32,336 bases of DNA from the NCBI GenBank assembly GCA_003427395.1, contig BFEA01000039.1:118886-151221 (forward strand), read 5' to 3'. Below are positions 9,582-19,650 of this stretch, in pieces (positions within the stretch are counted from its first letter, which is position 1; each line of letters opens with the position of its first letter). Source of the DNA: Chara braunii (Eukaryota; Streptophyta; Charophyceae; Charales; Characeae). Position numbers and translations under genes: made by a program. The notes under the pieces were generated by a model, which saw only the letters and a list, made by a program, of their open reading frames with translations, searched no databases and was not told where the DNA came from.

Positions 9582-10982
9582 TCACTCTAGGTTCTCAGTT
9601 GAAGCATCAGCTTCGACATCCTTCGATTCGCTGATGTGGATAATATCCGTTGTTGGGATGATACACGGAAAGCGCAGTTGCACGCGGTGCTCAGCAAGGT
9701 CGAAAATCACATCGATCTTGCCTACGTAAGGAATACCTTCATCTTTGCAGTAACGCTGCAACTCTTCAGCGTTGCAATCCTTCAACTCCTTCATAATGGA
9801 GTCGCAAAAACGTAAGCGTGAGAGCGACTTGCTGGAGGAAGTCAACTTCCCGCGGGGGGGAGACAGCTTACGGTTCTTCGTCAACTTTGATAACGGGGTC
9901 TTGATGGGCGAATGCTTCTTCGCCCGGATCGGAGTGCGCGTGCCCTTGGTCTTTGCTCTGGCCACCCGTTGGCAGTGTTCCCCCATGCGGACACATCCAC
10001 GCATCGGGGTGCATTTCAGAGGTGCTTTCATAGGTGGACTGTCGCCAATCGGAACGTCGTCAGATCTCTTTCTCTTTTCAGTGATGCACAAACGTCCAGT
10101 CTTCTCACTTAACTCCTGAGTTACGCTGGTCTCGCTCCCTTCACTGCTATACTCCGACTCGCTCTCATGCTCTGGTTCGAGTATGACTTGCTTCTTCTCC
10201 TTGATGTCACATCTGTCTCCTGCAAAAGCCGGAATGACAGATGTCTTCCATTATTGGATCCAGTCGTCCTTAATTTCGTTCATTAATAAGGTCGTATGCA
10301 TCGTCACCTCCTTCTTCATTTTTGCCTTCAAGATAGCTTCCTGCTTCGCTTTCGCTTCCTTCTTCAACTTCTTGGCTTCACGTTGTGCTACTTCTTGAGC
10401 CAAGTGGGCATCCTCTTCCTCCTGCTTCAACCTTTCTTCTTCTAAGGCTCGTGCTTTCTCCATTTTACGTCTGACTTTCTCCTCGATCTTCGCTTGTACG
10501 ACATCAAAGTGCTCTTTGATAGTTGCCACCCCCTTGGTCAGCTTCGCTACTCTCTCTCGTAGCTCAGTTTCCTCCTTTGGGGCGGTGTAACTCTTTTGAG
10601 AATCGAACCTCCGTGGTGAGCGGGCTCGCCTGGAGTCCGATGAGGTAGACAGTCGATTAGAGTAGTATCGACGCTCACGATGAGGACATTGATTGGCGTA
10701 ATGACCCGTTTCATCGCAGTTGAAGCACTTCACGGATGACCTGTAAGGTCGTCGGTCTCTGTCCTCACCATAACGATCGAAACTTGACGTCTTGGAGCGC
10801 GTTGAGACAGTCTCTTGTCTCCACCGCCGAGCAGGTTCGAGGTAGTCTCTTACGTTGATGTTGCGGATACGGACCCTCGCTTGTACTTTGGAAAATGACG
10901 AAATGACGAAAAGTTGTCTTCGAAACATTACGCGAGAAATAGTAAAAAGAATATATGATACAACACTGATAATGACACTCAC
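9582..10982 (-). pseudogene. PLE ORF1: CCHC knuckle, coiled coil and SAP domain, one in-frame TAA
   Basis: A frame of about 466 codons with one TAA (10251-10253). In order: an Arg/Ser-rich N-terminus; a CCHC zinc knuckle, CFNCDETGHYANQCP (about 10690-10735); a long charged coiled coil (TELRERVAKL to KEAKAKQEAI); an acidic Glu/Ser segment; a basic KRKR/KxTRTP segment; and a SAP-like helix-turn-helix (MKELKDCNAEELQRYC, then GIPYVGKIDVIFDLA). It ends at TAG 9582. Zinc knuckle and SAP suggest nucleic-acid packaging and chromatin/DNA contact for the element's RNP. It lies upstream of, and on the same strand as, the RT. Start codon uncertain: the first residues after ATG 10982 look untranslated. 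Confidence 0.75.
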
Positions 10983-11030
10983 TTAAATCCGATGAACCTC
11001 CCCAGATAAGTTCACGCATGTGGTAATAGG

Positions 11031-11585
11031 ATATGATATGATGGTAGTCTCACACAAATGTAACTAACAGTAGTAGCACACAGTGTAGCACAGCACAGGT
11101 GATACTAGTAGCACACAGTGTAGAAAGACGAGGTCACCGTAGTGACAGTAGACATGTGATGTAAAACCAGAGGGTTTTTCCCATTTGCAAAGCCAACAAA
11201 CCCAGAAATCGCCGCTTACCACACGCCAGCTGCGGGCGATAGTTTACCGTCGTCACGGTCGACCATCGGCCGCAGAACCCAAGAGGCCCATTACCACTAC
11301 TGTCTACGTATTTATAGTCCATCCGACAAAAAGTGGGCGGGGCAGGTCCCTCTTTCGAGGTGGGACTGTCCAAACAAGAAACTTCCAGACGGTACCACGC
11401 CAGTCCGACTGGACCAAAAACATAGTGTCCCCGGTCCTAACTAGGAATCAGTTAAAACCACAGAGCAAAGTTTACTTATACCTCAGAACTACCTTCAAAA
11501 ATTCGAATACAAATAAAAGAAGCCAAAACAGACAAAATACACAACCTATACTAGAAGACAAGCATCCGAGATCCAAACCCTGTCC
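11031..11585 (-). repeat. Right direct repeat (pseudo-LTR) of the PLE
   Basis: Second copy of 6135-6689. If ORF1 is transcribed leftwards, this is the upstream repeat and should hold the promoter. Both copies share the start ATATGATATG and the end ACCCTGTCC. Beyond those points the flanks differ completely, which sets the boundaries. Confidence 0.9.
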
Positions 11586-12870
11586 GAATAGAGGTAACTG
11601 TCAGACTCCTGTTTTTAGAGGGAGCTTGAAAATTAAAGGATAAAAAAAGAAAAGACTAAGTATAACATTTTCCTTGATGTATATGCCTTGGGAAACGGGT
11701 TCTGATACATTAAACTGAAAGGGGTTGTATCTCTCCAACCCCTTATCAGAAAAATAAAAGAAAAATAGTTTTGAAAATTTCATGATCTCAATTATCTCGT
11801 GAAAATCTTAGATAATTGAGATTAAAAAAAAACAAACAAAAATAGGGCAGTTAAAGAACTGCCCCCACTAAGGTTGTGGTTGTCGTACGACTACAATTAA
11901 CCTTTGATCTTTGTCAGATAAATGACTCACTGTGATCCCGCGATTTTGCCTGGGGCTGGAGTGAAATCTAACTCTCCTCAGCTACTATAGAACAGGCAGT
12001 TGTCCCCAGATGCCACACAGAAGCCCTCGTGTTGTAAGTGTGTAACAAGCACACTTGAGTGTTGTTGGGTTGTTGAAGAAGCTACCAGAGGCAATATGGG
12101 AGGAGGCCGGAGGTCTGCAGTGGAGCGAGAGAGGAGCACGACAACCATAGCCAAGATACAAAGAACTCTGGTCCTCTTCCTTCTGGCTAATGTTGGTCCA
12201 GTGGGATGGTACTTGGGGCGCTGTGGGACCAAGGCGGCACAGTGGGAGTACACTTTGGGCCAAGATTTTGTCCAGGGCCAAAATTTTACTATTTTGGCGT
12301 CAGGTTTCAGCGGCAACGACGGAACTTCGCGACCTCACTAGTGGTGGTACAGGCAATAAGAACCTCGACACGCTGTTTTCCCACTTCTGTGGGAAAATGA
12401 TATCAATGTTTTTTTGCGGCAACAACAACAATTTTTGCAGCGTTACGCTGTTGAAATTATGGTTCGTTGGACGGTACGAAGTGAGGGGGGAGTGCATGAT
12501 GAATTTTGATGCGTCGAGGGGCTCGCTGCCAACGTCAGTGAATAAGTAATTTGAAGTAGGACTATTACGGCGGTACGCCGGGGATCGTTTGAGGTCTCGA
12601 TAATAATCTACACATTGGACCAAGATTTACAAGGTGGAAACGATATGCCTTTTTTTTTTCGTGCGTTGGCGGAGGTGGGACCTTTGACTTTGACCAAGTG
12701 GAACCAGTGCGACCAGAGGAGCACGTGAGTGGGACGGGAGGTGCAGACAAAGTGAAAACTTGAGCATTTTCTTTTTTTGTGAGGCGTAGTAGAAGTGGTT
12801 TTGATGGACGATATCATTAGGTCTTGGAAGGAATAATGCAGGACCACCCGGTACCACTTGGGACCAGTTG
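11586..12870. other. Gene-free DNA with one perfect hairpin
   Basis: No frame here shows a domain. ATCTCAATTATCT (11785-11797) and its exact complement (11810-11822) form a hairpin with a 12-nt loop, followed by an A run. The rest is unassigned; GGTACC/GGACCA-type motifs become frequent after about 12190. Confidence 0.5.
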
Positions 12871-13281
12871 GCACTGACGTGGAACCAGTGAAGTTTATTT
12901 TTCTTACGACGAGTGCGCCTCACCGTTTTCACACTTGGGGCTACCGCGTGTAGGACGTGTGAGTGGAAGGTGAATTGAGGTCATTGGTTGACCTTACCTT
13001 GATACTACGTTTTTTTTTTCCGACAACGTGTATATATTTTTTCCTTGACTTTCTTGAGTGAGTTGGGGTGGTACCATTTGGCACTGACGTGGAACCAGTG
13101 AAGTTTATTTTCCTTACGACGAGTGCGCCTCACCGTTTTCACACTTGGGGTTACCGCGTGTGGGACGTGTGAGTAGAACGTGAATTGAGGTCATTTGTTG
13201 ACCTTACCTTGATACTACGTTTTTTTTCTTCCGACAACGTGTATATATGTTTTCCTTGACTTTCTTGAGTGAGTTGGGGTA
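12871..13281. repeat. 210-bp tandem duplication, two copies
   Basis: GCACTGACGTGGAACCAGTG occurs at 12871 and 13081, and the following sequence matches to CTTGAGTGAGTTGGGGT (13062 and 13272), with roughly 5-10% divergence concentrated in the T run. A degenerate third unit may precede it (about 12690-12760, with GTGGAACCAGTG and a CACGTGAGTGGGACG stretch). No conserved reading frame. Confidence 0.85.
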
Positions 13282-14469
13282 CGTTCGACACCGCTTCAAT
13301 CAAGGTCAGTTGGCGACCCGGTTTTCCCTCCACACCTGTATGAACCCACACATTGCTTGACCCTGTTTGTTTTGAACGTTTGAGTAAAGCGTGTGTGGTC
13401 ATGCATGTGAGAAAAATGGGATCTGACGGGAGTATGGATTGCTGGGTTTTCTGAACTTGTTGGTTGGTTTTTAGTGTGCAGATAGGTAGAAGGATGCTTG
13501 CAAAGGCGTTTGATTTATGTCTATTTGGTACAAAAAAAAAAAAAAAAAGTTTTTTTTCTACCCAGCACCTGCTGTTTGTCAAAAAGACTTATTGTTTTAA
13601 AAAATATTAATTCAGAATGCACCGTAAAAAAAATTCAATTCAAATACAGAATAAAAAATTAAACTGACTTAGCCTTTTCTATCCTGAATGACTTCATCTG
13701 TCTACACTTGTCCAAATGATTCTCATTTCCTACCTCCTCTGACGTTTTTCGTCCATAATACCTTGAGCTTTGGAAAAATGAGGACAATTAAAATCTACTT
13801 GTGGTGGATACATTCTCTCTCTAGAAAGCATCTGGGGCAGGGGTTCGTTGCCTCATGAGTCAGCCCTGTTATCAGCCCGGAGTGGACCGTTCTACGGGGA
13901 GGTACTTTGCCGATTCGGTGGAGACAGCCCGACTTTTGAGATCTGAGTCTTGCACTCGGACGAGGAAGAGGAGTAACCGAAACCACTTCATAGAGGGAGA
14001 GGCATGAAACACTTCAAGTAATGCACCTGATCAAGAAACGTTTGCAAAGCAGTCTGTCATCCAAGAAAATTAGAAAGGTCTGAAAACGAGTGTGCGTACC
14101 TAATTTTAGGTCGGCAGTAGGATGGAATGAATGACTTTGGTAGCGTGTCTCGTGAAATCAAAACTGAGGCAGACCGACTACCTTGTAGGCTGCATCGAGG
14201 ATATTGTCAAACCCAACTCTCTGTTGGCTGTTTCATAGAGTTGTTTTGTTCAGTTCGACCCAAGGTGGTGGGGTTTTATTTTAGTATTGTGTTATTGGAT
14301 GTATTAATTGACGATGTGGATTTTTTCAGTTATCATTTCATATTGGATATATATTCCTGTCGACTAAGATCGACTCCTTTTGATGTAATTATGTGTGGTT
14401 GTTATAACTTTCTTTTGACCAGTGTCTAAAGGGACTAGGATCGAGTTGGGGGTTTCACGCTTGGCTGAG
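13282..14469. other. Gene-free stretch
   Basis: Short frames on both strands (for example 14127-14429 plus) show no recognisable domain. An A run at about 13531-13548 and AT-rich DNA around 13590-13670. Nothing else identified. Confidence 0.4.
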
Positions 14470-14757
14470 ACCGTCCTAGTCGACTGGCATATGCCTCGTG
14501 CTTGGGAGATCAACGCCCTCAGCCACGGGCAACGTCCGCGGTACGATGGTGTTTAACTCATGTGAATCTATGATGCAGCAAAACGAGCAAATGCCTTCGG
14601 CTGACCTACATTTGCAGTTGCATGTAAAAACCTTCATATATGGGTCAGTAGCTCGATAGGGATACACCCTTAAGGGTGGTGACCGCCCTTTAAGGAAGCT
14701 AAGTTGTGCTCCACGGGAAGCTATCCTGTCATAGGGGACCACAAAAAATACAACTGA
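14470..14757 (-). pseudogene. Gag C-terminal-like dispersed repeat, minus-strand copy
   Basis: The minus strand from about 14750 down aligns to 17170-17455 and 2550-2815: CCTATGACAGGATAG, then a GTATCCC...GAGCTAC block, GATCTCCCAAGC and CAGTCGACTAGGACG. The gag-like frame reads PYDRIASRGAQLSF... and stays open for about 94 codons, matching the PYDRIGPTRGTSYL frame at 17.2 kb. It is isolated from any other gag part. Confidence 0.55.
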
Positions 14758-14932
14758 CATACCTGGCTAAAGTGGCGAAAGGACGACGCGACCATACCCG
14801 TCTCGATGGTTCGCGGGATTATTTATGTGTCGTTCCCAAGCGGCGTCCTTTTGCGTAACATGGTCGGGAGGGCTCTCGCATTTTGCAAAAAAATGCGGGA
14901 GTCAGTGCGCTCGATAGCGCAACTGTCCTATG

Positions 14933-15237
14933 AGGGGTTTAATAAGCAATGCGAGCCTAGACTAGGAGGCAGAAAAAGACAAAGTGGCGGGGACCCTTTG
15001 CGGGTGCACCGAACGCCACCCATGATTAGTTGTGGGAGATTTGACTGTGAGTATGCCCGTTGGAACCCGAAAGATGGTGAACTATGCTTGGGCAGAGCGG
15101 GCCAGGGGCGTTGTGGCGGAGGCTTGCAGTAGTACCATGCAACCCTTTCATCGGACGTGAGGTATAAGAGCGAAAGACTAATCGAGTCGTCTATATGGTG
15201 ATCCCCTTTGAAGTTTCACTTATCATAGAGGGAGTTG
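14933..15237 (+). rRNA. 28S (LSU) rRNA fragment, degenerate, copy 1
   Basis: Contains GTGGCGGGGACCCTT, then CCATGATTAGTTGTG, TTTGACTGTGAGTATGCC, CCCGAAAGATGGTGAACTAT, and GAGCGAAAGACTAATCGA near 15168-15185. These line up in order with the conserved eukaryotic LSU rRNA segment preceding and including CCCGAAAGAUGGUGAACUAUGC to GGGGCGAAAGACUAAUCGAACC. Substitutions and small indels are spread throughout and only about 300 nt is present, so this is a pseudogene piece, not a working rRNA. Confidence 0.85.
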
Positions 15238-15365
15238 TTGGACATGTTAGTGGGCGACTGTCTGATCGTGCGCTACGAAGTGGAGCTGGCACCGGGGACT
15301 GACATCAACAAAAAGGCGACTAAGAACGAACGTAGCAAGGGAGAAGAAGGGAAAGATGAAAAAAA

Positions 15366-15476
15366 AATGATCTCCCCCGTTCCTTATCGCAATCGGGCGA
15401 GGAAAGGGTTGAGACAGGGGTTTTCGGGGTGGGCAATCCCGAATTTGTAGTCAGATTGAGAGGAGAGTTAGTGGGA
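15366..15476 (-). repeat. Small dispersed repeat, minus-strand copy
   Basis: The minus strand reads CTGACTACAAATTCGGGATT, a CCGAAAACCCC block and CGATTGCGATAAGGAAC. It matches plus-strand sequence at about 22541-22660 and 22735-22835. See those entries. Confidence 0.55.
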
Positions 15477-15499
15477 AGGGGGGAAAAAAAAAAAGGGTG

Positions 15500-15924
15500 C
15501 ACGGCGATGTTGACGAAGTGGGATACGACGCAGTGGAACGAGAGTGTCACTCTCGTTTCTTAACGACAACGGGCGAGGGAAAAGACAAATTAGAGGTTTT
15601 GGGTCACTGCCAGTCCGATGGTAGGGTCACATTCAGCGTTGGAGTCACGACTTCGGTGCTATGTGAGTTAGGGGTTGAGCCAGAGAGTGAAGTTTTTTTC
15701 AAGTGAAAAAATGCAGTGTATGTTCCCACGTTTTTTTCTATACTTTGCGGTGAGTGGTAAGACGAAGCCCGCGCTTCCTCTTGCTGTTCGCAGTGTCCGT
15801 CCCAGTAATTGTTTGGTGTTTGTCTTTATTATCTAAGTCAGACGTTTACCATCTTCAACACGGTGGTCACTAGTTTCTTCATCGTAGTCGTTGTTGTTAT
15901 CCATCGTGGTCATCGTCGAAACTC
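15500..15924. other. Unassigned spacer between rRNA fragments
   Basis: One frame (15497-15706 plus) is open but unrecognised. A T-rich stretch and a GTCGTTGTTGTTATC run precede the second rRNA fragment. No gene supported. Confidence 0.35.
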
Positions 15925-16052
15925 TCTTGAGCATGCTTGTTGGGACACAAAAGATGGTGAACTATGCCTGAGCGGGACGAGGTCAGAGGAAAAGATGGTG
16001 GAAGCTCGCGCCGATCCTGACGTGCAAATCGTTTGTCATGATTACACCTCTA
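15925..16052 (+). rRNA. 28S (LSU) rRNA fragment, degenerate, copy 2
   Basis: GAGCATGCTTGTTGGGAC, AAAGATGGTGAACTATGCC, a CGAGGTCAGAGGAAA block, GGTGGAAGCTCGC and CCTGACGTGCAAATCGTT match LSU rRNA in order. It covers the same rRNA region as copy 1, so the two are independent copies, not one split copy. It ends where gag-like coding begins (about 16055), giving an rRNA/gag junction. Confidence 0.85.
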
Positions 16053-16054
16053 AG

Positions 16055-17551
16055 TGGGCATCGTTTTGTTGCCCTCCGCGTCAATACAACGGTCCCCCCC
16101 TTGTGCGCTTGTTGGATATACCCGACTACAATGACACACTTCACGTGTCGCATTGGTTGCAGACAGCCACATGCGCACTAACACTGACTAACACTAGTCA
16201 GGTGTTGTGGTGCTTTCCGCTCACAACTAAATTGCGAGGCGGCGCTTTCACCGCCTAAGAGAGTTATTATACCCATCGTACTTGCATAGGTGAGGTTCCC
16301 ACTTTCGCAGACTTCACCGCCTTTCTTCAAGACCGCTATAGCGTTCTGCACGACGTGACCGATGCCTTAGATAGGGTCACCCGGACGTGATGGCTCGGGT
16401 CTCCAACACCAACAGACCTGGAGCATTACATCCGGGTGTTTCGGGATGCCCACCTCATTTGCGATAAGCCGCTCCTATCAAAGGGTCTTCTGACCAACAA
16501 GTTTCTTGTTAGTCTGCCCCTTGATTACCTCATAAAGCTTTGGAGACAGACCTTCGCGTCCACAGAGCAAGCCTACGAGGTTGCTCAACAGTACTAGAGG
16601 ATATGAAATCGCTTTTCCAACGCCCCGTCCTCTTCACGACCCACCGCCACCTCCCAGTCACGCGACACCACTCGAGGTCGTTCCTTTTTCTTCAACCGCT
16701 TTTGCCGCTCAACTCGGTCTGGAGCATCATTCTCTTCGTGCTACAGTTCCCTCGAGTACGACAACGACTCTACGGCAAAGGTCGACCCTACCCTTGGGGA
16801 TGCCTCCAAGGACCTCGAGCTTCAAAATATTATCCAATACCATTTGGATGACGAAACTGTCCCAATGGCCGACCGCTTGCAGATGACAATGTCCACCATG
16901 GGTCGTGCTCGCAGTCAGCTTCCACAGGCTGGCGCCCACACATTCGTCATTCCTCAGGTCGACCTCCCGTAGGGTTTCCTTCCTCCTCGGGAAACCCTAT
17001 CCCCTGAGGAGCGTTGTCGAGCGCATAGGTCCGGCACCGCACAGGGCAGCGTGGGACCCTCCCGACCGTACCACACAGGAGTTGGTTTTTAATCCTTCGT
17101 CGCAAATATACATGGAGCTTCCGCAAAGCCGTTCCGGTCGAGTGCGCCAACCATACCTCTCGCGAGCCCCTACGACAGGATAGGGCCTACGCGAGGCACG
17201 AGTTACCTCCACCTTACGGGAGTTGTCACCTCCCTTCAGTGGGCGTATCCCCGCCAAGCTACCAGTCCACAATACGAAGGCTGATCAGCTGCAATCGCAG
17301 AGGTGGACCAGCCGAGAACGTTTCTCGTTCGTTGTAGCATAGGGGGTATGGGCGGTACTACGCCTCTATCGGACCCGCACGCGAACCGACATCTTGGGGG
17401 GCTGAGGTCCCAAGCGCGGCTCGTCGTCGGTCGACTAGGACGCATCCCATACGCCACGCGCACACCACTACTAGTACAAAACAAATACAACACACATACA
17501 CACGCACATATACAGAACGACACGAAACAAACAACGCGACAACACTCCTAG
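16055..17551 (+). pseudogene. Ty3/gypsy-type gag, decayed and 5'-truncated
   Basis: One frame, broken by several stops (TAA 16256, TGA near 16388, TAG near 16596 and others), reads capsid-like protein: PLVRLLDIPDY...HWLQ, then PTFADFTAFLQDRYSV, LEHYIRVFRDAHLICDK, KFLVSLPLDYLIK and STEQAYEVAQQY. It continues through a Ser/Arg-rich linker, LQMTMSTMGRARSQLP and the PYDRIG...AIAEVDQPRTFLVRCSI tail shared with 2.5 and 14.6 kb. The order of helices and the L..F...Y pattern fit the retrotransposon gag family. No zinc knuckle was found. The N-terminus is missing: the frame runs back into the 28S fragment. Its pol may be the one at 24.9-28.7 kb, displaced by an insertion. Confidence 0.65.
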
Positions 17552-18030
17552 TCCCTCGGTAGCCATCCCATAATTTCCTGACGCCGAAATCTGATAGGCA
17601 CCACGCGCGAGACCTAGTATAAAACCGCGCGGACGCAGAGCCTTCTTATATCGACTCGCAATGCAAGCGTGCGCAAGCAGTCGCAGTGATGGTGTACTAT
17701 GTAGCGCCCATAATCAAGCGGTCCCTCGTGGATCCGAGTACCGCTTATGACACTCAAGTGTCAGACTCGAAGTATCGTGATAGTCTAATCCCTCATGATA
17801 TTGCACGGCTGAAGGAATAGTCGTGCGGCCGCTGCGAGACTTCTGACCTTTGGCTTGAGAGTCTCGGTAGGCAGGGCAAATAGGTTCTGCGAGAGGGCAG
17901 ATTCCTTCCCTACAGAGCCTGGGGCTTGGGGTGTCCTGGACAAGGACCTCGAATCCCGGCCCAGGACCAACGTCCGACTAAGAATTTATTAAGAAGCGTA
18001 CAATCAGATAAAGGGGTTTACCTTTCTTTT
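17552..18030. other. Unassigned DNA with TATA-like motif
   Basis: TATAAAA at 17618-17624 sits in GC-rich DNA (GACCTAG...CCGCGCGG). It could be an LTR or other promoter core, but no repeat partner, terminal TG..CA or transcript evidence is visible. Confidence 0.25.
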
Positions 18031-18032
18031 TT

Positions 18033-18048
18033 TAACCCTAACCCTAAC
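18033..18048. repeat. Short interstitial telomere-like motif
   Basis: TAACCCTAACCCTAAC is two and a half CCCTAA units. Too short to call a telomere; it may be chance or a repair scar. Confidence 0.4.
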
Positions 18049-18517
18049 TTTTACCCTTAATACGCGGGCCCCTCAGGCCACGCGAACTCCCAACATAGGT
18101 ACATTTATATTTTTATATATATATAAGGGGGATAAGTACGTGACGATCACTTCTCACAATCACAGTGGGGCTCCTCACAACCAAATATATATATGTGATC
18201 GCAGACAGTCAATCCCAAAATCCGAACCACAGAACATATCTGTAATCACATAAAAGAGTCAAAACAAAGTTCACGCACTACACGGAGTCAACCGCAACCA
18301 CTCTCTGTACTCATACCCCTCGCTTTAGCCATGCAAGCCCCAACCTCCTGTCCAACCAACCATAATTAAATACTCAGTGCCTTTGTTAAATGGTCATTCA
18401 ATAAAAGTCTTGGTGAAAACTTAACAAAAAAATAAAATCACAAGGGCTAAAGCTTTTTCGGTTGAGTATTCATGATGAGTTGGAATTGAGTCGTAAACCG
18501 ACGAATCGGCAACCGAC

Positions 18518-18536
18518 CTGTTATCAGTGATAACAG
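18518..18536. repeat. Near-perfect 9-bp-arm palindrome
   Basis: CTGTTATCAGTGATAACAG: arms CTGTTATCA and TGATAACAG with a single central G. Function unknown. Confidence 0.6.
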
Positions 18537-18807
18537 AAGGTGATCCTCGTGGGATTAAAGCTAAATCTAGCCAAAAAATATTGAATCGAATCGTTCAAAG
18601 AATGACCTGTAACATGAAACAGGCTAATGTCCAGGCTAAACTTATAAGCGCACAATGAATAATCTTTATACCCTGTTCTTACATAAATCCTCCTGATAAC
18701 CAAGCCTAAGTCTACCCCTGCGCACATGCCCAAGAAAACAGACCTTTGACATCATCTTCCCTACCAAGGGTGAATCATTAGAATCGCCACCTGTCGAAAT
18801 ATGATCC

Positions 18808-19405
18808 AACTCCTCTAAATTAAAAAAATTTCGGCAGCGCTTCGCGTAGGAAAAGTGTCATTGCAAAATTTATATTAGCAAAAAAATCAAACTTTTGGAT
18901 TCCAGAAAGTCAAAATTTGTCTAACTCCCTGAATTAGTAAAAATTTAGGCAGCACTTCCTTTAGACAAGAAGACTTTCCAGATTTATACTAAGCCATATA
19001 TAAACTCAAACATAAAATTTGAGTCCTGCTAATACAAAATTTAGCCAACTCCTTAGAATTGTAGAAATTTCGGCAGCCCTTCCCGTAGAGAAAGCGTCAT
19101 TCCAAGATTTATACAAAGCTAAGTTTATGATATGAAATTACTTTGACTCTTCAAGACCCAATTTTGTCTAACTCCCTGAATTAACAAAAATTTGGGCAGC
19201 ACTTCCTTTAGAAAAGGAGACTTTCCAGACTTTTACTAAGTCAAAGAGTCAAAAAGAACTGGATCCTGAAAAAGACAAAGTTTGACTAACTCCTTGGTTT
19301 TGTAAAAATTTCGACAGCGCTCCCCGTAGAGAAAGTAGATTACCAAGATTTATACAAGACCAAAGTACAACAAAAGATCCCAGAAAATGCAGAAATTGAT
19401 CTAAG
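18808..19405. repeat. Five-unit tandem repeat alternating between two variants
   Basis: Units start at AACTCC at 18808, 18923, 19047, 19170 and 19288 (periods 115-124 bp). All share an AAATTT block, then GGCAGC (GACAGC in unit 5), a CTTC/CTCC step, GTAG or TTTAG and a late AGATTTATA. Units 1, 3 and 5 share TTTCGGCAGC and GTAG(A)GAAA. Units 2 and 4 share CTCCCTGAATTA, GGCAGCACTTCCTTTAG and GACTTTCCAGA. This A-B-A-B-A order implies a dimeric higher-order unit of about 240 bp. No coding potential. Confidence 0.85.
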
Positions 19406-19440
19406 TAAAAAAATCTCAGCTCAGAAAATGCAGAAATTGA
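19380..19440. repeat. Short direct repeat
   Basis: CAGAAAATGCAGAAATTGA occurs twice about 40 bp apart, just after the tandem array. Confidence 0.7.
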
Positions 19441-19650
19441 AACTAACTCCTATGGCTCCAGCACGTGGCGAGCAACTAAAGCAACTACCTATCAACTGAA
19501 ACTCAGGCTAAGTAGTGGCATCACTTAGTCACATGCAGGCCAAACCACAAAGGTAAGTACTCTCACCACCCCAAAGTGAACTTAGCAGACAATAGTTCAT
19601 AGTCTTTCAATGATTTATCCCCTTATACCCAGCTTACATAGGGCATAAAG

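Larger units (their letters stand above)
6135..11585 (-). mobile_element. Penelope-like retroelement flanked by direct repeats
   Basis: Two direct repeats of about 555 bp (6135-6689, 11031-11585) bracket an interior with every expected PLE part: a reverse transcriptase, a GIY-YIG endonuclease and an accessory ORF1. Repeat ends are at equal offsets (4896 bp), supporting one unit of about 5.45 kb. ORF1 and RT lie on the minus strand, the GIY-YIG block on the plus strand. PLEs are known to sit in tandem or partial tandem copies that give pseudo-LTRs, and some have GIY-YIG N-terminal to RT (Chlamys and Naiad groups). Only about seven premature stops interrupt roughly 1,350 codons, so the copy is fairly young. 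Confidence 0.85.

Noticed and set aside
6108-11605. TCTGACAG on the left and its inverse on the right of the PLE as insertion-linked inverted flanks
   Set aside because: Eight bases offset unequally from the repeat ends; could be chance.
15809-16258. 149-codon frame as an intact protein
   Set aside because: Its first half translates 28S rRNA sequence; only the last part (after about 16055) is gag-like.
18033-18048. Telomere or chromosome end
   Set aside because: Only about 2.5 repeat units, in the middle of the window.
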